NCBI GenBank assembly: GCA_025924435.1
Contig: JAICIL010000007.1
Span: 1-35,688 of the forward strand
DNA: 35,688 nucleotides
From: Chloroflexia bacterium
Lineage (GTDB): Bacteria; Chloroflexota; Chloroflexia; Thermomicrobiales; JALYUS01
Reading direction: 5' to 3'
Shown: one piece after another, positions 15,284-22,272 of the stretch
Layout: the number at the start of each line of letters is the position of its first letter
How positions within the stretch are numbered: the stretch's first letter is position 1
Notes under the pieces: model-generated
Database searches by the model: none
What the model saw: only the letters and a program-made list of their open reading frames with translations
Told to the model about the DNA's origin: nothing
Program-made: the position numbers and the translations under genes

Positions 15284-16477
15284 ATGACGGCACCCGGCGA
15301 CGACATGCGGGATATGCCGATGTCGAGCGAGGCGGTCGTGATCGGCGGCGGCTTCATCGGCTGCTCGATCGCCTATCAACTCGCCAAACGCGGCGTCGCG
15401 GTCACGCTTGTCGAGCGGGAGCACATCGCCTGGGGCGCGTCGGGGCGCAACGCGGGGCAGGTCAGCCCGGCGGCGGGCTATACCGACGCCTTCCTGCCCT
15501 TCACCGTCGCGAACTTCGCGATGCTGCGCGAAATGGAGGGGGAACTGGACGCCGAATTCCAATTCCGCCTCAGCGGCGGCATGGAGATCGTCACCGAACC
15601 GGGCGAGATCGCCGGTCTCGCGGCGAGCGCGGCGGCGCTCCGCCGGGCCGGGTGGCACGCGGCGGTTCTGGATGGCGACGAGGCGCGCCGCACCGTCCCG
15701 GCGCTCGGCCCGCGCGTCGTCGCGGCACGGCATGTCGCGGAAAGCGGCCATCTCATGCCGACGCATCTGGCGTACGCGTTCGCCCGCGCCGCGCGCCGCC
15801 ACGGCGCGCGGGTTTGCACCGGGACGACCGCCATCGGTATTGAAATTGACACCACCGGCGTCGCCGCCGTCGGCACGGATCGCGGCAGGATCGCGACCCG
15901 CACGGTCATCAATGCGACGAATGGCTGGGCGGCGCGCATCGGGGCGATGGTCGGGCTTTCATTGCCCATCCAGCCGCAACGCGGGCAAATCCTCGCCACC
16001 GCCCCGATTCCGCCGCTCTTGCCGATGACCTTCGGCTACTGGGCGGAAGGCGCGATCCACTACTGGCGGCAGACGGCGGACGGCCCCATCGTCATCGGCG
16101 GCGGGCGCGCGTACGACGCGCCGGGGATCGGCTCGTTCAGCCGCCGGAACACGCACGACTTGCTGCAACGCTTCCCGGCCCATGTGGCCGGGACGATGCC
16201 GACGCTCGCCACGCTGCCGGTTATCCGGGCGTGGGCGGGGACGATGGGCTTCACGCCCGACTACGGCCCGCTGATCGGCCCCTGCGCGGCGGCGCCCGGC
16301 TTTTACGTCGCCGCCGGATTCAACGGCAACGGCACGCCGTGGAGTTGCATCGCCGGTTTGATCGTCGCGCAAATCGTCTGCGGCGAGCCGAGCGGCCTGC
16401 CGCTGGGACGCGTCGCCCCCGATCGGTTCGCGAATGGTCCGCTCCCCCGGCCCCTCCCCTCAAAGGGAGAGGAGTGA
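15284..16477 (+). CDS. FAD-dependent amino-acid oxidoreductase (DadA/glycine oxidase-like, DAO domain)
   Basis: A 397-residue DAO-family flavoenzyme. The N-terminal Rossmann signature is EAVVIGGGFIGCSIAYQLAK (GxGxxG at 21-26), ending in TLVERE. Further family features are NAGQVSPAAGY, a mid-protein TVINATNGW and the C-terminal TPDYGPLIGP with AAGFNGNG, where many relatives have a GHG motif. Such enzymes oxidise the C-N bond of amino acids such as glycine, sarcosine or D-amino acids; the substrate is not determinable here. A GGAGG site lies 11 bases before the ATG. The last residues (PLPRPLPSKGEE) are encoded by a palindromic repeat and are probably not part of the native fold. Confidence 0.9.
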   Translation: MTAPGDDMRDMPMSSEAVVIGGGFIGCSIAYQLAKRGVAVTLVEREHIAWGASGRNAGQVSPAAGYTDAFLPFTVANFAMLREMEGELDAEFQFRLSGGMEIVTEPGEIAGLAASAAALRRAGWHAAVLDGDEARRTVPALGPRVVAARHVAESGHLMPTHLAYAFARAARRHGARVCTGTTAIGIEIDTTGVAAVGTDRGRIATRTVINATNGWAARIGAMVGLSLPIQPQRGQILATAPIPPLLPMTFGYWAEGAIHYWRQTADGPIVIGGGRAYDAPGIGSFSRRNTHDLLQRFPAHVAGTMPTLATLPVIRAWAGTMGFTPDYGPLIGPCAAAPGFYVAAGFNGNGTPWSCIAGLIVAQIVCGEPSGLPLGRVAPDRFANGPLPRPLPSKGEE

Positions 16478-16558
16478 TCTTCGTTGAGATCGCAGCATTC
16501 CCCCGAACGCCTCAACAGTGCGATGAGTCACCCCTCCCAGGGAGGGGAGGGGCCGGGG
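16445..16558. repeat. Inverted pair of GC-rich palindromic (REP-like) repeats
   Basis: A 17-bp sequence, CCCCGGCCCCTCCCCTC (16445-16461), reappears perfectly inverted at 16542-16558. Each copy is itself flanked by its near-complement (CTCAAAGGGAGAGG and CCCTCCCAGGGAGGGG), so each can fold alone and the pair can form one long hairpin. The left copy supplies the final codons and stop of the oxidoreductase gene. This is the style of dispersed REP-like elements. The single pair here does not prove it is repeated in the genome. Confidence 0.7.
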
Positions 16559-16605
16559 CGCGGTTATCTCGGCGGCAAGCCGAACGCACATGCCCTGTGG
16601 TTTGC

Positions 16606-16611
16606 TATACT
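16606..16611 (+). promoter_or_regulatory. Candidate extended -10 promoter of prfB
   Basis: TGCTATACT (extended -10 TG-n-TATACT) lies 53 bases before the prfB start and just after the repeat pair. The -35 region is weak, as is usual for extended -10 promoters. Confidence 0.55.
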
Positions 16612-16664
16612 GCGATGAGGAGACGCGGCGCATTGCGCGCCACCGCACGAAGCGAGGGAACCCG

Positions 16665-17790
16665 ATGCTCGAACAAATCCTGGCCACGCTCGAAGATCTC
16701 CGCGACCGTGTCGAGGTCGCGCAGGAGCGTCTTTGACCTCGCCAATAAAGAATCCTTGATTACCGAATTGAACGCGCAATCCGGCGCGGAAGGCTTCTGG
16801 GACGATCCCCAGCAGGCGCAACGAGTCATGCAGCGGCTCACCAATCTGCAAACCCAGGTGGGCGCGTGGCGCGCGCTCGCGGGCGAGATCGGCGACGCCG
16901 CCGAAATGGCCGACCTCGCCCGCGACGACGCGGCGATCGTGCCGGAACTCCAGGGCGACGTGGCGGAGTTGCGCGAGCGGCTCGACCAGATGGAGTTCGA
17001 TTTGATGCTCGCCGGGCCGCACGACGGCGCGAACGCGATCCTGGCGATCCACGCGGGCGCGGGCGGCACCGAGTCGCAGGATTGGGCCGACATGCTGCTG
17101 CGCATGTACCTGCGCTGGGCCGAGACGCGCGGCTTCGCGACCGACATCGTGGACCTCACCGAGGGCGAAGAAGCGGGGATCAAGAGCGCGACCGTCGAGA
17201 TTCGCGGCGACTACGCCTACGGCTACGCGAAGGCCGAGCGCGGCGTCCACCGCCTCGTCCGCATCTCGCCGTACGACGCGAGCAAGCGGCGGCACACCTC
17301 GTTCGCGCTCGTCGAGGTGCTGCCCGAAATCGAGGACGACGAGGAAATCGTCATCAACGACGACGACATTCGGGTGGATACCTACCGCGCCTCCGGCGCG
17401 GGCGGGCAGCACGTCAACAAGACGAGCAGCGCCATCCGCATCACGCACCTGCCGAGCGGCATCGTCGTCACCTGCCAGAACGAGCGGTCGCAAGGCCAGA
17501 ACCGCGAGACCGCGATGAAGATTCTCCGCGCGCGCCTCGCCGAACGGCGCGAAGCGGAGCGGGCGGAGGAGCAGTCCGCTTTGAAGGGGGAACACGTCGC
17601 GGCGGGGTGGGGCAACGCGATTCGCTCGTATGTCCTGCACCCGTACACGATGGTGAAGGACACGCGGAGCGGGTACGAGACCTCGAACACGCAGGCCGTG
17701 CTGAATGGCGAGATTGACGGCTTCGTGAATGCCTATTTGCGCTGGCACATGGGGGATGCCCCCGCCGCCGGAGACGAGGATGCCGCATGA
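16665..17790 (+). CDS. prfB: Peptide chain release factor 2 (RF2), expressed by programmed +1 frameshift
   Basis: RF2 ends translation at UGA and UAA stops. The gene starts with ATG at 16665 (GAGGGA site upstream). It runs 23 codons to an in-frame TGA at 16734-16736, and continues in the +1 frame from GAC at 16735, giving about 374 residues. Recognisable blocks are the coiled N-terminal domain with AEGFWDDP, HAGAGGTESQDWADML, the peptide-anticodon position and the peptidyl-hydrolysis motif GAGGQHVNKTSSA (GGQ at 246-248). The anticodon tripeptide reads SPY (201-203) where SPF is usual; the 45-residue spacing to GGQ equals that of E. coli RF2. The gene overlaps the next by four bases. Confidence 0.97.
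16723..16737 (+). promoter_or_regulatory. RF2 autoregulatory frameshift site
   Basis: AGGAG-CGT-CTT-TGA-C: an internal Shine-Dalgarno sequence, three bases, the slippery CTT codon and an in-frame TGA followed by C. Spacing equals the E. coli prfB site. When RF2 is scarce, ribosomes pause at TGA and slip +1 onto TTT/GAC, making more RF2. Confidence 0.95.
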
Positions 17791-18920
17791 GACGCCGCCG
17801 GATGACCGTTCTGCCGCTCCTCTTCTGCCTGCTGGCGTCGCCCGCGAGTGCGCTGCTCGCGCCGATCGACGCGGCCGCTGCTCCCGTGACTGTCGGCGCG
17901 AGCACGGCGACGCCGCACTTCCCGCAGAACATCGCCTTCCATCTGGAGGCGAGCGCGGCCTCCGGCGAGATCACCGCCGTCAACCTGCTCTACCACGCCG
18001 CCAATACGCCCGTGACGAAGCGCGTGCGCGTGCCGGTCGAGCGCGGGCAGCGGATCGGCCTCGATTACGCGCTCGACACGCAGACCGATTTCCTCGCGCC
18101 GGGCCTCGACATCGAGTATCGGTGGGCCTTCACGCTGAGCGACGGCACGCAGTACCGGACCGACCCGACGACGCTCTTTTACATGGACGATCAGCAGCAG
18201 TGGAAGAAGAAGACCAGCGGCCCGATCACCCTCTGGTGGTACAGCGGCGACGATGCCTTCGGCCAGGACGCGATTGATACGGCAACGCGGGCCGTGGACA
18301 CGCTGAAGAAAACGTTCAACGTGGCGGGCGACCGGCCCATCCGCATCCTCATCTATTCCAGCGCGCGCGACCTGCGCGTCGCCCTGCCGCCCAATAGCGC
18401 GGAATGGATCGGCGGCGGCGCGTCGCCCGAGTTGGGCATCATCCACGCGGCGATCGCGCCGGGCCAGTCGTCGGCATCGGAGATCCGCCGGATCATCCCG
18501 CACGAGATGAGCCACATGATCGTCTATCAGGCGAGTCTCAACCCGTACAATCACCCGCCGCTCTGGCTCGATGAGGGGCTGGCCGTGCATAATCAGGAGA
18601 CGCCCGATGTCCGCTTCCGTCCGCTCGTGCGGGACGCGGCGGACAACGGGAAATTGATTCCGGTCCGCGCGCTCGATTCCCCGTTCCCCTTCAATGCGGA
18701 ACAGGCGCTCCTCTCGTACGCGGAGAGCGAGAGCATCGTCAATTTCATCATCAACGCCTACGGGAGCAAGTATATCGGCGCGCTCGTCTCGGCGTTCAAG
18801 GACGAACTCTCCTACGATCAGGTCGTGCAGAAGGTGCTCAAAGAGAGCATCGAGGACCTCGACAAGGAATGGAAGGCGAGCCTCAATTACAGCGGCGACC
18901 AGGGCGGCATCACCGGATAA
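17787..18920 (+). CDS. Secreted or surface zinc peptidase, peptidase MA (gluzincin) type
   Basis: A 377-residue protein with an N-terminal signal peptide (MRRRRMTVLPLLFCLLASPASA, cleavage near residue 22). A beta-rich region of about 120 residues follows, then a metallopeptidase domain. The zinc site is HEMSH (H239, E240, H243) and a downstream glutamate 20 residues later in WLDEGLAV (E263), the HExxH-E gluzincin pattern of peptidase MA-like proteins. The start codon overlaps the prfB stop (ATGA), so expression is tied to RF2 translation. The protein is predicted outside the membrane, where its substrate is unknown. The C-terminal 90 residues hold conserved-looking helices (ESIVNFIINAYGSKYIGAL) typical of the family. 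Confidence 0.87.
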   Translation: MRRRRMTVLPLLFCLLASPASALLAPIDAAAAPVTVGASTATPHFPQNIAFHLEASAASGEITAVNLLYHAANTPVTKRVRVPVERGQRIGLDYALDTQTDFLAPGLDIEYRWAFTLSDGTQYRTDPTTLFYMDDQQQWKKKTSGPITLWWYSGDDAFGQDAIDTATRAVDTLKKTFNVAGDRPIRILIYSSARDLRVALPPNSAEWIGGGASPELGIIHAAIAPGQSSASEIRRIIPHEMSHMIVYQASLNPYNHPPLWLDEGLAVHNQETPDVRFRPLVRDAADNGKLIPVRALDSPFPFNAEQALLSYAESESIVNFIINAYGSKYIGALVSAFKDELSYDQVVQKVLKESIEDLDKEWKASLNYSGDQGGITG

Positions 18921-18949
18921 TCCGCGCGGCGTCCGCATGCCTGGCACCG

Positions 18950-18985
18950 CTCCTGCATAGCAGAGAGGGCGACACGGCGCAGGAG
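18950..18985 (+). promoter_or_regulatory. Possible hairpin masking the ribosome site of the next gene
   Basis: CTCCTGC (18950-18956) can pair perfectly with GCAGGAG (18979-18985), the ribosome-binding sequence just before the small membrane protein, across a 22-base loop. It could lower translation of that gene or be chance. Confidence 0.25.
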
Positions 18986-18995
18986 TGAATGAGGC

Positions 18996-19421
18996 ATGTC
19001 TTCCGCACCGACGATTGACAAAACCGACGCGACCGCCATGACGCCGCTGCCGAACCATCGCCGGGCACGGCTGATCGCGCTGTGCGCGTTCCTCGCCCTC
19101 ATCGCGGTTGTGGTCGGGATTGTCGCGGCCAGCCACCGACAGCGCGCGACCGTGGTCGGGAGCGGCGCGGCGCCGACGAGCCAAGCGGTCGTCGCGACCG
19201 CACCGCCCGGCGTGCCGTCGCCCACGCCACTCGCCACGAGGCCGCCATCCCCAACGCCCGTGCCACCAACCGCTTCGCCGACCGAACCGCCGCCAACCGC
19301 CGCCCCCCCGACGCCGATACCCCCGACGGTTCCCGCGCTTGCCGCCCCGGCTCGTTCCGCGCCCGCTATCAATGGCAACCGGAGTAACGGCAAAGGCAAG
19401 GAAAAAGAGCGGGGCGATTAA
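18996..19421 (+). CDS. Small single-pass membrane protein with Pro/Thr/Ala-rich outer domain
   Basis: A 141-residue protein. Residues about 1-25 are polar, a membrane helix follows (LIALCAFLALIAVVVGIVAA, about 28-47), and the rest is low-complexity Pro/Thr/Ser/Ala with PTPxPP repeats, ending in a short basic stretch (GKGKEKERGD). The proline-rich part is likely a flexible stalk outside the membrane. No catalytic motif is visible and I do not recognise a family. It follows the zinc peptidase on the same strand after 75 bases and may be cotranscribed. The ATG start has AGGAG about 11 bases upstream. Low-complexity composition lowers certainty that it is a functional gene. Confidence 0.6.
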   Translation: MSSAPTIDKTDATAMTPLPNHRRARLIALCAFLALIAVVVGIVAASHRQRATVVGSGAAPTSQAVVATAPPGVPSPTPLATRPPSPTPVPPTASPTEPPPTAAPPTPIPPTVPALAAPARSAPAINGNRSNGKGKEKERGD

Positions 19422-19539
19422 TTCCCCGCGTTCCCCGCGCAAACTAAGCCAGATGTTGCCGATACATAATTGCCAAGTCGCTGGCGAACTGCTCTCCTCC
19501 GCTCCGCACGGGATTCGACATACTGATGTGAGGGCATGT

Positions 19540-19561
19540 CTGCGGCGTGCACTCGCCGCAG
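19540..19561. terminator. Hairpin between convergent genes
   Basis: CTGCGGCG-6-CGCCGCAG, a perfect 8-bp stem, sits between the plus-strand membrane protein and the minus-strand AraC gene. No T-run is present. It could act as a weak bidirectional terminator. The remainder of this 171-base gap shows nothing else. Confidence 0.35.
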
Positions 19562-19592
19562 GAGCCGATGCGTTCGCCGCGCGTCGTCGGTA

Positions 19593-20474
19593 TCATGCGA
19601 CGTAGCGGGCCCGCAGACTCAGCGCACGGTAGCGCGCGGGTGTGAGGCCGAACGCGGCTTTGAACATCCGTGCGAGATGCGCCTGGTCCGCAAACCCGAC
19701 CTCCACCGCCACCGCGCTCAATGGGCGGCCCCGCGCGATCTGCTCGCGCGCATGCGTCAGCCGCCGCATGAGCAAGTAGCGGTAGGGGCTCGTCCCGTAC
19801 ATCGCGCGAAACTGGCGCGCCAGTTCGTAGCGTGTGAGGCCCGTCACGGCTTCCAACTCCGTGGAGCGGACCACGCGGGCCTTCTCGGCGTCGAGGAACG
19901 CGCGTGCCCGTTGGAGCGTCGCGACGGCGAGATGACGCGTGCTGGGGATCTGCGGGCACGACGGGTCCGCATCGAGCAGCCCCTCCGCCAGGCGCACGAC
20001 CAGACTGTCCACGGCGAGCGGTTCGCGCACTCCTTCAAAGGCGGCGGTGACGGCCCCGGACAGTACCGCGCTCGTCACCACCGGCGTGCGCACGAACGGC
20101 AACGCGCACGCACGGCCGCGCAGCGCCCGTACGGCCTCGAAGATCAGCGCCGGTTCGACGTACAGTTGGCGATACCCGAAGCCCGCCCGCGTCCCCGCAT
20201 GGCCGTCGTGGGCCTCATCGGGGTGCAGGACCACGACCTGACCGGGCCTGCTGATCTCGCTCGTGCCGCGATAGTCGAAGGCCTGGACGCCGCGTGTCGT
20301 CAGGCAGATGGCGTAGGTGTCGTGGCGATGCTTGCGATACGCGGATCCCTGGAACCAGGCTTCCAGCAACTCGACCCCGTTCTCCGGGTCGGTACTCCGC
20401 AACCAATCGGCGGGCGACTCGCCGCACGATCGTTCAAGACCGATCCCGCCGGATTTGCTACGCTCGTTACGCAT
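19593..20474 (-). CDS. AraC-family transcriptional regulator
   Basis: A 293-residue DNA-binding regulator. The N-terminal half is a cupin-like sensing domain typical of the AraC group that sits beside LysE-type exporters (HRHDTYAICLTTRGVQAF, VVLHPDEAHDG). The C-terminal ~100 residues hold two helix-turn-helix units: TRYELARQFRAMYGTSPYRYLLMRRL, and then AVAVEVGFADQAHLARMF followed by KAAFGLTPARYRA. It is divergent from the LysE-like exporter with only 41 bases between start codons, so it most likely controls that exporter and itself in response to an amino acid or similar ligand. The start is the first ATG; a later start is possible because AraC N-termini vary. Confidence 0.9.
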   Translation of the reverse strand: MRNERSKSGGIGLERSCGESPADWLRSTDPENGVELLEAWFQGSAYRKHRHDTYAICLTTRGVQAFDYRGTSEISRPGQVVVLHPDEAHDGHAGTRAGFGYRQLYVEPALIFEAVRALRGRACALPFVRTPVVTSAVLSGAVTAAFEGVREPLAVDSLVVRLAEGLLDADPSCPQIPSTRHLAVATLQRARAFLDAEKARVVRSTELEAVTGLTRYELARQFRAMYGTSPYRYLLMRRLTHAREQIARGRPLSAVAVEVGFADQAHLARMFKAAFGLTPARYRALSLRARYVA

Positions 20475-20515
20475 CGTGACCGATCCCGGCGCTCCCCGGA
20501 CGAGAAAGGGCCGCA

Positions 20516-21115
20516 GTGGTGACAGTCGGACAAGCGATCGCCTTTTTGCTCTTCGCGGTGGTGGCGGCCATCACGCCGGGGCCGAGCAACATGATCCTGG
20601 CGTCCACGGGCGCCGCCGTCGGCCTCCTCCGGGGGCTCCCGGCGCTGGTCGGGCAAGTTATCGGGTTGGGGCTCATGTTGTTCCTCGTCGCCTTCGGGCT
20701 CGGCAGTCTCGTCCTCAACACCCCCGCGATTATACAGGGCCTCAAGTGGTGCGGCATCGGCTTCCTGCTCTGGTTGGCGTGGAAGATCGCCACGGCGGGT
20801 CGCGGCGAGGCGATAGGGGAGCGAGCCCGCGTGGGGTTCTGGGGGGCGGCCGCCTTCCAATGGGTTAATCCCAAGTCGTGGCTGGTCTGCGCCGGTGCGA
20901 TCGGCGCCTATTTCCGGGCGGACGCGGGCGATGCGCTCGGGCAATCGGTCACCCTCGCCCTGCTGTTCATCGCCGCCGCGCTGCCGAGCTGTTTCCTCTG
21001 GCTGGCGGCCGGGGCAGGCGTGCAGCGGTTACTCCGCACCGAGCGGGCCGCGCGCATCTTCAATGTGACGATGGGGATCCTGCTGGCGGGATCCATCCTC
21101 CTCTTCATCCGATAG
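20516..21115 (+). CDS. LysE/RhtB family amino-acid exporter
   Basis: A 199-residue integral membrane protein with about six hydrophobic helices. The N-terminal family signature is FAVVAAITPGPSNMILAS (after helix 1), followed by GLLRGLPALVGQVIGLG. These proteins export amino acids or related metabolites using the proton gradient. The substrate cannot be inferred. GTG starts at 20516 and 20519 are both possible and share an AAAGGG ribosome site. It is divergent from an AraC regulator, a recurring arrangement for this family. Confidence 0.9.
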   Translation: MVTVGQAIAFLLFAVVAAITPGPSNMILASTGAAVGLLRGLPALVGQVIGLGLMLFLVAFGLGSLVLNTPAIIQGLKWCGIGFLLWLAWKIATAGRGEAIGERARVGFWGAAAFQWVNPKSWLVCAGAIGAYFRADAGDALGQSVTLALLFIAAALPSCFLWLAAGAGVQRLLRTERAARIFNVTMGILLAGSILLFIR

Positions 21116-21282
21116 CCGCGGCGGCGCATCGGTGCGCCGGGCGAGGGCGGCGAGGACGCGATTCGCCATCGGCGCGATCAATCGCTGTCGAGCGACTCTT
21201 GACCTCGTTTGTTCCCCGCGTGCCGGTGATTGCCTCGACGGCCCGACGTTGCCTGATGCATACTCCGCCGTGGAGGAATGCC

Positions 21283-22272
21283 ATGGCGGTGGAGAACGAT
21301 ACGATCACGCGCGTACCGGGTGTGCGCGTCGGTCATGCGACCAACCATGAAGACCGTACGGGCTGCACCGTGCTCCTGCCGCCGAGCGGGGCGCGCTGCG
21401 TCGTGGACGTCCGGGGTGGCGCGCCCGGCACGCGGGAAACCGCGCTGCTCTCCGAGGGATCGGCGGCGCGCGTCCATGCGCTGCTGCTCGGCGGCGGCAG
21501 CGCGTTCGGGCTGGCGGCGGCGGACGGCGTGATGCGCTGGCTGGCCGAGCGCGGCATCGGCCTCCCCACCGCCGCGGGCGTCGTGCCCATCGTCCCCGCC
21601 GCGATCATCTACGACTTGGCAATCGGCAAGAACGTCGCGCCGACAGCGGCGATGGGCTATGCGGCAGCAGAGACGGCGAGCGATGCGCTGGTCGGCTGCG
21701 GCAGCGTCGGCGCGGGCACGGGAGCGACGGTCGGCAAGATGCATGGCCGCGCCTTCGCGATGCGCGGCGGCGTCGGCTCGACAGCGGCGACGGTGCGGCT
21801 CGACGCGGGCGCATGCACGGTCGGCGTGATCGTCGTCGTCAACGCGGTCGGCGATATCTGGGATGTTCGGCGCAATGTCATCGTGGCGGGCGCTCGCGAC
21901 GCGCGTGGCTGGCTGAGCGGACGAAACGACGCAGAGAACAGGCACGGCGATGGGCCGGAACCGGGAACGAACACGACGATCGGCGTGATCGCCACCGACG
22001 CGCCCGTGTCGCGGCGCTGCCTCGTGCGCATGGCGATCAGCGGGCACGACGGGTTGGCAAGGGCGATCCGCCCCGCCCACACCGCCGCCGACGGCGATAC
22101 ACTCTTCGCGCTCGCGACCGCGCCCGACGCGCGTCCGATAGAGAATGCCGATCTGTTGCGCCTGACGAGCGCGACCGAGCAATTGATGGAGGCGGCGATC
22201 CTGCGCGCCGTGCAAACGGCGGAGGCGCGCGGCGGGATAGCCGCCGCGCGCGATCTGCCGCCCTACTTGTAG
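21283..22272 (+). CDS. P1 family (S58/DmpA-like) self-processing peptidase
   Basis: A 329-residue N-terminal-nucleophile hydrolase of the DmpA/NylC group, which cleaves itself and then works as an aminopeptidase or amidase. Signature features: the start ITRVPGVRVGHAT, VVDVRGGAPGTRET, the glycine-rich LLLGGGSAFGLAAADGV, GSVGAGTGATVGK, and the autocleavage site GTNTTIGVIATDA, where the new N-terminal Thr231 would be the nucleophile after the N230-T231 bond breaks. A GGAGG site 6 bases upstream fixes the ATG. The gene's stop overlaps the convergent lipoprotein gene by 10 bases. Upstream, 167 bases carry no clear promoter; a CATACT -10 is weak. Confidence 0.9.
   Translation: MAVENDTITRVPGVRVGHATNHEDRTGCTVLLPPSGARCVVDVRGGAPGTRETALLSEGSAARVHALLLGGGSAFGLAAADGVMRWLAERGIGLPTAAGVVPIVPAAIIYDLAIGKNVAPTAAMGYAAAETASDALVGCGSVGAGTGATVGKMHGRAFAMRGGVGSTAATVRLDAGACTVGVIVVVNAVGDIWDVRRNVIVAGARDARGWLSGRNDAENRHGDGPEPGTNTTIGVIATDAPVSRRCLVRMAISGHDGLARAIRPAHTAADGDTLFALATAPDARPIENADLLRLTSATEQLMEAAILRAVQTAEARGGIAAARDLPPYL

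Noticed and set aside
16231..16664. A longer prfB beginning in the +1 frame before the frameshift site
   Set aside because: This would read antisense-like sequence through the oxidoreductase end and the repeat; the ATG at 16665 plus the classical CTT-TGA-C site explains the gene.
18694..18960. A plus-strand Arg/Ser-rich frame overlapping the zinc peptidase end
   Set aside because: Out-of-frame shadow of the peptidase with no ribosome site or motif.
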